DNA of 64,000 nt, from NCBI GenBank assembly GCA_003342895.1, contig PTFA01000020.1:6955085-7019084 (forward strand). Reading direction: 5' to 3'. Shown piece after piece: positions 40,167 through 52,900 of this stretch. Each line of letters starts with the position of its first letter. The first letter of the stretch is position 1. This stretch comes from Casuarius casuarius. Its lineage: Eukaryota; Chordata; Aves; Casuariiformes; Casuariidae. A program made the position numbers and the translations under genes. The notes below the pieces were generated by a model, which was not told the DNA's origin, did not search any database, and saw only the letters and a program-made list of their open reading frames with translations.

Positions 40167-42406
40167 TAGACAGACAGTCAATGGGCAGTTAGCCTAAGAT
40201 AAGGATTCTACTAGGATCCAACTTTTCTACCATACTGTTTTTCACTGAGCTACCTGAACTCTTACACAGGAGGAAAACTTGGCCACTATAGTATTCACAC
40301 TTGCGTACAGCACAGGGCACTTCTGCCAGGCAAACAGATCTGCTTCAACTCTCCTGCAAGAGACTGATCAGCAAAACTATCTTCACAAACAAACTAAATA
40401 GACTCACTCACCAAATAGGAAAACACACAAAAAGGGGCTTGACTTGCACCATGAAGGTGGTAAGAATAGCACATATCTTTGTTACTTGTGGCACACTGTT
40501 CCATTTGTATGGATGTTGGACCGTTCAGTAAGGCCCTGCAAATTGCGGTGTGTGATTTGTCAGCTGGAAGACCACAAACTTTAAAGTTTTTTCATATGCT
40601 GATATTTCTTCCCATCCCCCTTCTTTCTGGTTTTAAAATGAGCAGGGAGGTAGCATAGGTTCAGGAAAGCGATACTGCTACGAGGAACATGCACTTGTGA
40701 GTCTCAAGCAATGCTTACATGCTTTTTCAAACAAGTTGTCCCAGGAACAATGATGTATCAAGTCTTGACATCTCTTTGCAGAAGAAGAATTAAACTGAAA
40801 TCCTCCATCATAAAATGCAGGAAGCAAACTGAGAAAAAATTATCTAACGTTTTAGTTTAAAAGATCTCCCACAATACTAGTAACAATTAGCTTGACAATC
40901 AAAACAAAAAGGGACAAACTGGCTGATGTTATAAACTTAAAGTTCTCTTTAAAGTCTGCTAAACACAGAGGCTCAGACCCTAAAGGAAGCTCCACGTGGG
41001 TGGCCCTGTACACCTATGCAGAACAGCACACTGATGTTAGAAGGGATCCTTGCACAGCAGGAATTTGCCTACCCTGAACTCCATGAAGCACTGGAGCCTC
41101 AGTTGCCACAGCCAGTGTTCAGAATCATTTTTAAATCACCTTTTTTTTCCAGAACCTAAAGGAAAAAAAATATATTGGCTCCTCAGTGTGAAGCTGTCTA
41201 TCCTCAAACTTCAGCTCTGTTAAGAAAAAAAAAACAAACTATGTGTGCAGAAGTATAGCCAGAGTCTTCCTCCCCTCCCCAAACAAGAAATTGCTAAAGG
41301 AATTCTGCTAAAGTATTTTACATTCCTTTCCTTAAATCTTCACATATCAAACATGAAAAAAACAACTATAAAAGTTCATTGGTTTTGAAAAGTTTGGGAT
41401 ATCTGAAACTGAAGTGACAATGGAAACTAAGCAGCAGATATTGCCAGCATCTTTTCTTGAAGATATGCTGTTTATTTTAAAATAATGCTGGGTATTTCAT
41501 CAGCTCGTTATCACAAACCTAAGATTCCATTTAGTAGAAGATGACAGATCTTTCTCCTGGCTTGTTGATTTTATGTTTTTGACCCCGTTCTGCATAGTCA
41601 TTTTTACCCTCTCCTTCATCTTTCATGTGGAGGTGAAAGAGAACAGGAAAAAAAAAAACTTAGAAAAAAAGATATGTGTTACAGTAAAACAAAGAAATCG
41701 TCTGGCTTACATTTAGCACCTGAGATGGTTTTTAACACAGTATGTTCTAGGCTATGCCTCTCAAGAGGAACACAGATGGAAGACATTGGTACGCTGAACT
41801 CCAATAACTTTATCCCCTTCTTAGAGAGTTCCTGAACTTACTGCTTAGGTAAGAGGAGTACATTCAAAGTAAGTTATTATTTAGTTTCCATTACAATTAA
41901 TCCATGAAGAGTAGGGTATTATTCAAGACACTCGTGCCGTGCCTGTCCAAGATGCACATAGGAATTCAGCTTAAAATATTTCCTGGGTACTTGAGAAACA
42001 GCAAATGGTTAAAAAGTGAGAAGGCAAACTGCTAGAGACGCAGGGATCGCAAGAGGGCCCGGCGTGCCAGGCTGCCCCGAAAACCTATGCACTCTCTCTG
42101 GGGAACCTCTCGCAACTCGAGTTTCAAAGTTGTTAAGTGGGTGTCCTGGAAACTTGGGGAGGGAGGTCAGGAGCACCCTCCCGTGCTCCCGGCAGCACGG
42201 CCACCGGCACTCCCGGCCCAGGCTCCCAGACCTCTCCCCGCCTCCACACCCGGGCACAAGGCGGCCCGCTCCCAGCCGTGCGGCCGGCGCCGGCAGAGCC
42301 CAGGCCAGCCCGCAGCGCCCGGCCACGGGGCAGCGCGAACCGGCCCGCGGGAGACGCGAGAAGCGCCCGCCGCCGCGACTCGGCCAAGCGCCTCCAGGCT
42401 CCCGGG

Positions 42407-43299
42407 NNNNNNNNNNNNNNNNNNNNNNNNNNNNNNNNNNNNNNNNNNNNNNNNNNNNNNNNNNNNNNNNNNNNNNNNNNNNNNNNNNNNNNNNNNNNNN
42501 NNNNNNNNNNNNNNNNNNNNNNNNNNNNNNNNNNNNNNNNNNNNNNNNNNNNNNNNNNNNNNNNNNNNNNNNNNNNNNNNNNNNNNNNNNNNNNNNNNNN
42601 NNNNNNNNNNNNNNNNNNNNNNNNNNNNNNNNNNNNNNNNNNNNNNNNNNNNNNNNNNNNNNNNNNNNNNNNNNNNNNNNNNNNNNNNNNNNNNNNNNNN
42701 NNNNNNNNNNNNNNNNNNNNNNNNNNNNNNNNNNNNNNNNNNNNNNNNNNNNNNNNNNNNNNNNNNNNNNNNNNNNNNNNNNNNNNNNNNNNNNNNNNNN
42801 NNNNNNNNNNNNNNNNNNNNNNNNNNNNNNNNNNNNNNNNNNNNNNNNNNNNNNNNNNNNNNNNNNNNNNNNNNNNNNNNNNNNNNNNNNNNNNNNNNNN
42901 NNNNNNNNNNNNNNNNNNNNNNNNNNNNNNNNNNNNNNNNNNNNNNNNNNNNNNNNNNNNNNNNNNNNNNNNNNNNNNNNNNNNNNNNNNNNNNNNNNNN
43001 NNNNNNNNNNNNNNNNNNNNNNNNNNNNNNNNNNNNNNNNNNNNNNNNNNNNNNNNNNNNNNNNNNNNNNNNNNNNNNNNNNNNNNNNNNNNNNNNNNNN
43101 NNNNNNNNNNNNNNNNNNNNNNNNNNNNNNNNNNNNNNNNNNNNNNNNNNNNNNNNNNNNNNNNNNNNNNNNNNNNNNNNNNNNNNNNNNNNNNNNNNNN
43201 NNNNNNNNNNNNNNNNNNNNNNNNNNNNNNNNNNNNNNNNNNNNNNNNNNNNNNNNNNNNNNNNNNNNNNNNNNNNNNNNNNNNNNNNNNNNNNNNNNN
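42407..43299. other. Assembly gap (893 N)
   Basis: There are 893 undetermined bases within a CpG island. GC-rich first exons are commonly lost from short-read vertebrate assemblies. The gap probably hides SLC10A7 exon 1 with its start codon. Open frames that appear to cross it are artefacts of translating N. Confidence 0.99.
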
Positions 43300-43322
43300 G
43301 GGGAGGGTGGGCGGCGCCGGGG
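43300..43322 (+). other. G-quadruplex motif at gap edge
   Basis: Four G-runs (43300-43303, 43305-43307, 43309-43311, 43319-43322) are separated by loops of 1, 1 and 7 bases, which fits the canonical G4 pattern. It starts at the first determined base after the gap, so the G-rich tract may continue into the gap and may explain the sequencing failure. Confidence 0.6.
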
Positions 43323-43469
43323 CCGCCGCTGGGGCCGGGCGCCCCCGTCCCGCTGCCGGGGCCGGCGGAGGGGCGCCTCCCGCTAGCCGGCTGCAGCCCG
43401 CGCTCCTGGGGCAGCGCAGGAAGCGTGAAGACGCCTGGCTGCGACTGGGGCGGCCTCCCCGTGCGGTGT

Positions 43470-43477
43470 TATTTAAG
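43470..43477 (+). promoter_or_regulatory. TATA-like box TATTTAAG
   Basis: An isolated AT-rich TATTTAAG lies within otherwise GC-rich sequence at the right shoulder of the island, facing away from SLC10A7. It could serve a divergent transcript. There is no transcript evidence and the match is short. Confidence 0.2.
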
Positions 43478-43659
43478 CCTCATTTGCAGAGGCAGGGCCA
43501 GTGCGGTGGGAGGCAGTTTGCTGTGGAGCAGGAGCGCGTCGGGCAGGGAGCAGGCTCGACTCGGCGGGAGGTGGTTGACAGTGGAAATATTGGCAATTAA
43601 AGTGCTGGAACCTGAATTGTGAGAGCAGGGAGCACCAGCCAGATGGTTACTGGAGCGCA

Positions 43660-43702
43660 ATATATATGCATATATATACATATATATATATGTGTGTGTA
43701 TA
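43660..43702. repeat. (TA)n/(TG)n microsatellite
   Basis: This is a 43-bp run of strictly alternating purines and pyrimidines, mainly TA with a TG segment at its right end. It lies just outside the SLC10A7 CpG island. It is a simple repeat, likely to vary in length and to unwind easily. Confidence 0.9.
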
Positions 43703-46700
43703 AATCTGTGTATGCGTATGGATTCCTGGTAGAGACTCCAGAGTCGCCAGCTCCGCCCGCGCCGGCCTTGGTTTGTGCTGCCCGTTGGGGCAGATGCAGC
43801 ACCCATGGGTGCCAACTCGCATAACTCGTACTGCAGGCACAGGGAGCCTTCCTGCAAGCCGGATTTCAAACGGCTGGGGACTTTCCTGTCCTTTGCAGTG
43901 CCGATGCTGGGCTTTAACGGCCAAAACTGGGCTTTGCCTTAACACTGAGTTTCCAAATTCAGTTCTGTTTTACAGCCATTATTTACACATCAGGTTATAA
44001 AAAAATGTTGTCCAGTTAGTGTATTAAAATGCTGAATAATCGATTTGTCATCATTGCCTTGGAGTTTATCCATATACCACTTTATTGCTGTAAGAAGGTG
44101 CCTGCATGTCACAGTCTGAACTGATTCCAAGACCTGCCTGCAGGAAAAGAAACACCTGTTATAACCTAAAGACAACTTAATCTTTTGTAATTTATCCTCT
44201 TTCATTATGTACAAATGCCTGCTGAATTAGCTTACTTCCAAACTTGATAAAATTCCTTATGTGGAAGTCACTGAGTTTGTTTCAATGTTAAATATATCTC
44301 CATTAAACCAGAGTATCATAAAAACCTGATCCTGATGCTCAGCCTGCACTTTTGATTTTCTATTCCTCTCTCGTCTCAGCTTCCCTGATGGATTCATTAG
44401 TCCAGTCTCTGGCTGGCCATGACCCCCTCATGCTAAATCACATTAACAAGGAAATGATAAAGTATAAAACATTTTATCATCACAGCTGCTCACACCAGTA
44501 CTGCCAGGGGTACCTTGTTCTCAGATATTTTAAGCACACAACAATTCTGCTGTGTGATTTCTAAATGTTTAGGTAAGTTTATACTTCACAGTCTCTATGG
44601 ATATATTCAGGCTTCAAAGAATAGCCATGCCACATGCTTTCTGCTCTCTGCTACCGAGTAAATAAATGTTTATAGCTCAGAGCTCAGCTGTGATCTCAGC
44701 TACTTAAGGAAGCATGCATTGCTGTGTGTCCTGGGAGGTTCGCTTGTGTAAACATGTATACATCACAGCTGAATTTCTTGAAATGGAAGGAATGTGTCTT
44801 CTCATATGGGGATCCAAAATGTGCACTTTAAAACAGCTGTATGTTTCACTGCTTTACTGCAATTTACTGAAATACACATTAGCCCTTCTTTTCTTCTTGG
44901 ATACAGGAGTGCCAAATTGCAAAATGTTACTGTATTTGCCTGCTCAAGTGCCACAGGTTGACTGTTTTTGGAGAAAATAAATGTGTAACAGATGTTCTTC
45001 CAAAGCAAGCTGTGATTATACTGAGCATAGGATTCAGTTACTCAGAGCTGCTCAGGAAGGATGAGATGAACCACCTAAAGATGTAAAGTTAGAGGGGTTA
45101 GGGGGTAAAGGGGATTTGTCATTTAAACTACATTTAACCTTTGCATGGATATTCATTCACAGGTGACATGGCGTTAGTTCAATGATGTTTTTTATCTGTG
45201 CTGTTTGTTAGATAAGAGTGCTTAAGATTCTTCGTAATGGTGTTTCACAGCACACGGTGAGAGCAGACATACTCCGATCTGAGTGCAGTGGCAGAGCAGG
45301 AGAACGGGCCGCTGTCCGGTGTTTCCCAGGCTATTTTACTGCAGTGCAGGCCCTAAGTGGGGTAGGGAGGAGGCCTTGTACCTCCCCACCCAGGAAACCC
45401 ATGCCCAGCTGGCTTATTACACTGTGCAGAACAGAGGCCTCACTCTGCACCTGTAGGGCAAAAAGGCGCAAACAGCTTCAGCATGGTTCAGGACATGACC
45501 CATCACTGTTACCAAACAAAAGCAAAATATGGAATAATCTATTGAGGCTGAAAATTTAAGCACTCAGAAGTTAGAAGTCACATTTTATAGTGCACGGAGC
45601 CGCTGCAGCATCAGTTGCTGCAGGAGCTGCAGCTTGGCGGGTATAGGGGAGGGTGCTTGGTCTGGCAATGACGTTCAATTTTGCAGTTGAAGTCTTCAGT
45701 CTCTCCCTGCTTTGGGGTCCTAGATTTTTTATACGATGCTAACCCTGTCCTTTTAACCTCACTCTTCACAAGTAAACACAATTAGGAATTTCTAGTCTGC
45801 CCGCAACCCAAATTCATTCTAGGTCCATTTTGCAAGAAAACTGAGGATTCGCATTTGGTCAGAACTGCGACACGAATACAGTGAAAGCTGAAGCTGCTGA
45901 GAGCTCTGAAGAATTGTCTCTACCTACCTCCGAACTGCCATCCAAACTGAGTAGATGGTCTTTACCCTCTTTTTTTTTTGGCTTAGGTACATATCTATAA
46001 AATAAGAATATCCTTTTGTTTCAGAACATCTGGAAAAAATGGATTAGTTAACATTCGTAAAGCATTCAGATATCTTAGTGACGGGGACTGCAGTAAAGTG
46101 AATTATGCCGCTGAGTAGGGTGGGGTGCAGTAAATGGGGGTGTGGAGCCACACAGTGGATATCGAACCAGTGTGTGGCAAGAGTGAGTGAATGAGTGAAC
46201 AACTGACTAGCTCGTTAGCTGAGTGCTACCCAACCTACCAACCGAAGGTGACAGAGGTCCTTCGGAGAACTGCTGTGGGATCACATAACATGAGGCTGCC
46301 ACGACGCACAGGGGAACAAACAGGGGCAGATTAAGTTTCTAGAGAAATCATAGCTCTTGCATTTCTCAGCTTTGGCAAGTTCATCCCTGAAACAATACTA
46401 TTCACAGGGTTATCACTGTAACTCCTATCTCTAAATTCGGAGCACAGATCTCCATCGTTTAAGCTCCTAGCACTAACTGGCAGTAGCTGCAAGCAGCATG
46501 GGCCAGGACTGCACGGGAAGGAGCATGTGCACATTGCCAGACAGCTTCAGATATTTGCTCATAACAAAGCTAAGTGGCAAAAGCTGGAAACTTTGGATTT
46601 TCTTCGAGGCTCTGGAAGATTCTTCTCATGTTCTTCTCCAGAGGGTCACTCTGTGCCTTGTCCCTAGCCTGTCTCTTGTCTCCAGAGAAGAATGAGCTAT

Positions 46701-49363
46701 CCTGAGTATTAGATTCAGAACAGTTAAGGGGAAAAAAAAAAAAAAAAGCTGATGGCTAGGGATAACAGGTTTGCTGATGGTCAGCAGAAATCACAGAAGA
46801 AGGTTACCTTTTGTCCCCACTCACTAAAGCAGAAGATCAGATTTTACAAGGCTCCCTTTCATCTGGGGACGTTTCTTGGTCTAGAAATTTGTTCCCGAAA
46901 GGTCTGAACTTTGGAATAAAAGTCTTCTGCCAACTGAGTTACAAAACATACAGATTCATGTACTTGTTACCTTGTATAATCTTGAAGATACTAAGGAAAT
47001 ATTTTTAGCTGTGTAATGAAAGACTCAAAGATATTTTAGCTGTTTTGAAGAGCTGTTTCTCAAATATTAGTGTAAGCATGTAGATCTCTTAGATGACATG
47101 AGTGAAATTGTTACTGTGTTTAAATAAGAAAGCACTGTGTAAGCCCTACCCTGCCAGAGTGGAACAGGAAGGAAGAAAATGCCAAGAATACACTGTATAA
47201 TCAGAAGGGCTCTCAAGGGCCTTAAGTCTGTTTGCAAGAGAGCGAGACTATTGTTACAATGCAATTTGTCACCATATTGATGCATTTGGTCAGTACGAGA
47301 GAGATACTGAATTGTATCTGTCCTCCAAAACTGTCTCCTGCAGCACTTTCCTCATCAGGTACCCACACAGATACTATGTGTATCCTACTTAACCAGTGGG
47401 AATCAATCAGATCCCAGAACGGTCTGGCCCATGTGTACATATATTCACCATGATACGGAACAGAACAATTTTAGGACGTATTTAGCTGTGGCTTAGACAC
47501 AGTACAAGCCTGAGAACCTAGCATGTCTCAGATTTCACACGACCAAATCTTCGTTTTTGTTCAATTTGTTTCAAGAAAAGAATGCAAACGTACCTCAGGG
47601 CTTCCGGTTGCTTTCCTGCCTCTGAAGGCCCCCACGCTCCCTTCTGCGCCACATAAAAGCTTCCCAAGCCTAGTTATGTGACGCCAAGTCTTTGTAGCTC
47701 ACAGGTAATCTGCCAAAATCAACAGGACTGTTTATCTAAGGTGAACAGCGACCAGTTTTCATGGTCGCAGAGATGAAGAGGTGGCACACACGCTTCTGGA
47801 TTTCACGTTATGAACGTTCAATCTTGGGTGGTTTGTAAGCGACGCCTGGAAGCTGGCTCCCTTTTGTGCCGTATTTCTTTTGTGTACTCGGTCTCTTATC
47901 TGCACAGCATACCTTGCTTTCTAGTAACTGCACTGTTAAGTTATTTTAGGCAATGTGCTGGGATTTTTAAGTTCTGTAGTAGCGGATGTCATCTGATTAT
48001 GCATTTAGACAGGAGAGATCTTAATATAAAGGAGAAAGGATCACAAGATAAAGGGATCTTAAACGAGAGGAAGAGATAGTTTTAAATAATTTAACCTGGA
48101 AAGAACAAAGATATTCAAAATGAACAAGATAAAGAGAGGTGTTAATTATAAATAAGAAAGTTGAGGAGAAAAAGTGGAAATATATGGGAGCAGTTTACAA
48201 CACATTTATATTTCTCACAAGCACTCGGTGGCATGATCTCAGATTTCCTCAGCATCACGAAGAGATTGCGATACCAATCACATTAACCATTTTTGCTTAA
48301 GGTAATGGAGTTTGCAGCTCTTCATCTGTCCTGGCCTGGCTGCTGATACTGTTTTAGATATCTGAAAGGAATCATTTCCTTGTTTCTAATGGGTATTATA
48401 AAACGTCTGTGAGCGCTCACGTATTGCCGGTTGCACGACTTGCTACTACTAGGCTCAAACACATGATGAAGTGCTCTTCTGGATAGGTATGCTTTTCTAC
48501 ATAAGAGCTATCAGATAAGAGATTTCAGTTTTGTTTTTATTTCCATAGTGGTATTTTTTTTTCCACCAGAGATTTAAATACATTATGTATCTTTTTACCT
48601 GTAATAAAGGATCCTCTTATATATTTATGTATGCAGCAAACAAGCAATGTTTCTTTTAGTTGAGCCCAACATGAAACTTCCACGCAGTCATCTTATGCTT
48701 TAAGAAGAAAACTTAAAAGGCAACAAATAGGGCTTTGCTGATGCCTTTGCTAGAACCTGCTTGTTCTTATAAAGAACTGAAACGCTGGCTTAGTGCTCCT
48801 CCGCTCACGTGGTTCCCCTGCCTTCTCCTCCTGGACCTCCAAAGAGCCCACAGAGAGGGCCGAGAGGCATCGCAGAGAAATTAGCAGGTTTTGCCCTTCT
48901 TCACAAAAGATATGGTTTTACACTAGGCAGCAAGACTATAATGCATTCAGAAGTTTGGATTTAAAAAAAAACATAAAAAGGAATTGTCATAGCAATGCTG
49001 TGCTTGAAACAGATTGCAGGCTTCTGACTCCAATTTAAACAGAAAAGAAAAAAATATTTGTTTAAACCAAGGAAGGCTGTACAAGTTTCAACCTGAAAAA
49101 TGAAAGTGAAAATGTAAAGCAGCTTCTCTGGCTGTTTTCACAGCAAACAACTGGATTTAAGCTGCTGAATGAGGCACTTCAGAGATAACTTATTAGTTTT
49201 GTATCTTTTTCTGATCAGACTTACAAAGTAACTTTTGGTATGACAGCAATTGCACCAAAACACCTAAAGCATGACCATTTTCAGTTAAAAAAAGAAAAAT
49301 TGCTGTATTTGCCTGGTAATAAACCCACAGTTTTATGACGGGAGGAGTAGCAGGTTTGTGCCT
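43703..49363. other. Intergenic region upstream of SLC10A7
   Basis: Moderately AT-rich sequence with no recognised gene or intact mobile element. It holds only short chance frames, an A16 run at 46732-46747 and a GCTGCAG-rich spot near 45600-45640. It may contain a divergent non-coding transcript from the SLC10A7 island, but nothing in the sequence proves one. Confidence 0.6.
46732..46747 (+). repeat. Poly-A tract (A16)
   Basis: Sixteen A following AAGGGG in intergenic DNA; a simple homopolymer with no recognisable element body. Confidence 0.85.
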
Positions 49364-49993
49364 ATGTGTGCACAAGCTTTTTACGAGTCCCAGCGCAGTC
49401 GGCCGCTCCCGGGGGAAGACGGCGCGATCCAGAGAGAGACGAAAGAGGACAGCAAGTGTCCCAGCCCTACAATACCAAATTGTTGGTCATATCAGGGTAA
49501 AATTCAGCGAGGTTGCTCAGACCACAAGGCTTCTTTGGGCATGCACAGACCCAGGCACATTTGCACAGCAACCAGGAGTAACCGTGGTGCAGAGACACAT
49601 GATGGACCAGCTTTAACGCAGCCCTCGCTAGTACCGGCTGCAGCAACTGAAACCACGGGTGATACAGGCTGCAGTACGAGCATCAAAGCCATCCCCGTTC
49701 CCCGTTATCAGTACTCAGGATTTAGCCAAAATTTCAGCTCTTTCTCCACGTGCGGCAGACATCCTCACAAGCCCTGGCCTAGAGGGGCCCGAGAGCACGT
49801 TGGGCGCATCGGACCCCATCTATTCGTGTTGGTCAGGCTCAGTCCTTCCTCTCCTCTCAAAGTTTTAAGCAGAAAACTCATCTCAACTGTGAAAGCAGGA
49901 AGAAAAAGAGTCAGGAAGAGAGATAACCTATTGGGAGATATGCTAAACAATGAGAAAAAAAAAACACAACTAGAAAAGGTAGAGAGCTTCTAA
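49364..49993 (+). other. 209-codon open frame in intergenic DNA (hypothetical)
   Basis: The longest ATG-started frame without undetermined bases in the window. The product is rich in Ser, Pro, Thr and Arg in the middle and ends in a lysine-rich tail (KTQLEKVESF). There is no recognisable domain, signal peptide or membrane helix. The frame starts in a CpG-containing patch (49380-49440). Other frames of the same interval are also partly open, so the length is weak evidence. A long non-coding RNA exon or a chance frame is more likely than a protein gene. Confidence 0.15.
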
Positions 49994-52900
49994 AGCTATT
50001 TAGTAACAAATCAGCTTCTTTACAGCTATTATACCTGTCAATACAGGCAAAAAAAATGAGGATGCTGACAACTCTTCATCCCACAATGTGCAGCATGAAT
50101 AAATGATGAAGTGTTAAAAAAACTGGGATGCTTTGTGCCTATAACAATATCACACGAGGACAGGGGAACAAAGCTGAACTAAAACAAAGGACGTGATTGT
50201 GTATTGCTAGCAAACAATGACATAAATGAGAAACAAAAGACACAGGAACAAATATGCAGACCTCCCCACGAACCATCAAATATAAGGAAAATGACTTTGT
50301 CAGTAGTCAGATCCAAATGAGGAAGCATGATGAACTGTACGCCGAAAGATTCAGGCGCAATCGTTATTCCAGAAATGTCCAGCCCAAACTGCTTATTTAA
50401 ACAGAGATGGAGGGGTGGAAGTTGAGGACTAAAAAGCAAAGCCAAGGTGGGCATTTTGGGGGTACATACCCTTCCCAAGGTAGTGTGGAGGACATGGCCA
50501 AAGGGAAAGCCCTTCCATCCAAGCCCACCTTGATGCTGCTCCTCTTCTTCTGTGGATTCACTTCTCCTACTGCCCACTAGCCAAAAGGCAATACTGCATC
50601 TCCATCACATCCCGCACTCGCACGCCAGCTACTCATCTTTGGCACAGCCAGCTCAGCCGACGACCCCTCTCACTCTCCCTTTCTCCCGCTCAGGATCTGC
50701 CCCAGGCCTTTTTTGGCACTTTGAGCAGCAATACCGCCGAGACATCCTCCACCCTCTTCTCCCCATTCCCAAGGAAAGAAAAAATTACTCTTTTCTCAAC
50801 CTAAAACGTTCCCAGAACACAATCAGGGTTCACACGGGTTTCCAAGCAGTGCTGCCCACTGCCTGCCACCTCTACAGCTTGCGCCACGCAGCTCGGATCA
50901 GGCTGATCTTGTCCTGTTCATTTCGCCGGTCCTGTCCGTTCCTCCCCGACTCTGCTCCATGCAAGGCTAGGGCAGCAAACAGGGAACAAACTCGTTTGTG
51001 GCTGCGCAAGCAGGTCAGCAGGCACAGCAGAGCAGCTGGGAACAAGAAAAGCAGAGACTGAAAAGAAACACGGGGAGGGATCGCCTGGTTATCCAGGTTC
51101 TGCTGGAAAATAAGGCCCTACCTAGCACGGCTTCCTTGGGCTCCTCTTCCCTTCCTAGGACGCACATTAAGCAGCGCTGTGCCTTGATCCCTCTAGGAAG
51201 CGGGAGAGCTGCGATGGTGCCTTTTCCCCGAGAGCATCTCAGCTTTCCTCATAGGAAGCTTTCCTCGTGGTGCGCTCGCAAGATCAAATGTAAAGGAAAA
51301 TCCCAGTTCAGAATTAATTGGCATACATTTTTTCAAAAGCTGGAGGGATTTTGAATTTTCTTCCTTCTAGATGAACTTATAACACTCCTGCAGTCCCATA
51401 ATTGAAGTTGTACCTGTTTTTGTAAGCACGCAAGCTCAAGGCCTGCAGCAAAGCGCATCGCTGTTTTTCCCCCATTCCGCCCTGTTATTCAATCAGCTGC
51501 TTTCCAGTTTGTTGTCCACGGCCCACATATCTTCCAGGTTGTCCTTGCAGCCGTAGCTTCCTTCGGTTACCCGCTCGCTGTGGAGGCAGCGGCACAGAAA
51601 GCAAGTCTTGCTCTGAATTAACCTTTTCCAGCCTTGCTGCCCCCTCAGCATCAGCAAGCGAAGCTGGCGCCTTGGTGGTGTAAAAAGACACCCTGCTTAA
51701 AGGGGTCCAGAACAGTACTTCCTTGAGAAATGCTTAGTACATTTAGCTCCAGGGCTGTCCATACCACGTGCTCGTCTTCCACTATCCTGTGAAAGAAAGT
51801 GAAGGTGTTTCTACAGACCCTGTCCCCTTCAGTGAGCCCTTTTCAGAGCTTCTGCTCTTAAAAAAATAGCTTCCCCTTAGCGTCCACCACACTGGTAGCA
51901 GCACCGCTCACCCAGGCAGGTCTTCGCTTTTCACCTCCTGTCCAGCAGCTATCCGTGCATGCAGCGAGCTTCATTTGAGTCGCACAGTAATAATCACTGC
52001 TTATATACAAGATCCCCTGTGTACTGTATATTAATGTCTGGCTGGTAATTTAATGGCACCTCTAGGCATAAACAAAAGTTTATTAAAACAGTAAGTAAAA
52101 TGTTTCCGAAGACTGGCCTGCATTTCTAATTTTCTATGCAGCATTCCCAAATACAGAGCCAACTGCCTTATGCAAAAAGCGAGCTACGGAGCTAACACCA
52201 AGCAACATCATCTCGCACGAGTTGCACACAGCATGGCCTAGAGCAATGGGATGCTGCATTTATATTCAGAAACCCCTTATTTTCTGATCATCTTTAACAA
52301 TGACAGCCAAAGAAAAGTTCGGATTGATTACTGGGGAGTGCGTACAACGCAAGGAAGCAGCAGGATATTGATGACTACTCAGAAGCAAATCGTCTTTTCG
52401 TAGGTAGAGGCCTCAGGACAGCCAAGCCCTTGAAGCGCAGCCGGTAGTTGGCAGTGCCCTCTGTAGTTGAGAGCGAGTTGTGCTCTGGACACCGAGCACG
52501 GGAAAGCGGCCCCGTTTGCTCCCTGCGCTCCCCTCTCCTCTGCCCGAGATGCTCGTTTTCTAAACCATCAGGTGTTTTAAAGACAAGCAGGCTTCTCTTC
52601 CTGCCATCAGGGAAGATTTCCTTGAGCTCATTAAAATGCAGGTAGTGTGTGCTCCAGGTATCACTGCGCGGCTACCCTGGGCAGGTAGGTGGACAATTTT
52701 TTAACAATATTTAAGCAGGAGCTCAGACTGATTTTCACCTTTCAGCTTAAGTAATGGAGACCCAAAAGCCCGCAGGAGGGAGTTTGTACGTGAGGAAATT
52801 CACGGGGGAGCCACCGACACACGAGCAAGGAGCTCTGCTTTTAGGGAGTCTCTTTTCAGAGCACAACCACGCTTCCAGGTTGCACAGACGTCCGTGCACA

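Larger units (their letters stand above)
38756..42406 (-). other. SLC10A7: SLC10A7 intron 1 (3' part)
   Basis: The sequence between the start of exon 2 and the assembly gap is inferred to be intron 1, because exon 2 opens with the last two bases of a split codon and no exon 1 peptide can be read here. It ends in the acceptor tttttag. It contains a G-run and an alternating purine-pyrimidine tract (40094-40166) and a 145-codon frame on the opposite strand. From about 42030 it becomes a CpG-rich island. The true intron extends into the gap by an unknown amount. Confidence 0.75.
42030..43600. promoter_or_regulatory. SLC10A7: CpG island, probable SLC10A7 promoter and exon 1 region
   Basis: CpG-dense sequence flanks both sides of the N gap: about 42035-42406 on the left and 43300 to about 43580 on the right. 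It stands out sharply from the AT-rich sequence on either side. Its position just upstream of exon 2 on the minus strand, and the lack of any other candidate for exon 1, make it the likely SLC10A7 transcription start region. No core promoter can be assigned because the centre is undetermined. Confidence 0.75.

Noticed and set aside
42009..42387. GC-rich minus-strand frames as candidate SLC10A7 exon 1
   Set aside because: The peptides do not match the SLC10A7 N-terminus and have no donor leaving one base of a Gly codon. They look like chance frames in a CpG island.
42016..43622. Very long open frames of 456-511 codons on the plus strand across the gap
   Set aside because: Most of each translation is undetermined residues from the N gap; the readable ends are typical GC-rich chance frames.
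43469..43945. 158-codon minus-strand frame beside the CpG island
   Set aside because: Part of it is translated microsatellite (repeated Ile-Tyr and His-Thr), it has no family match, and overlapping frames are also open.
50552..51061. 169-codon plus-strand frame
   Set aside because: It starts at GTG and contains no ATG anywhere, with low-quality composition; unlikely to be a vertebrate coding sequence.
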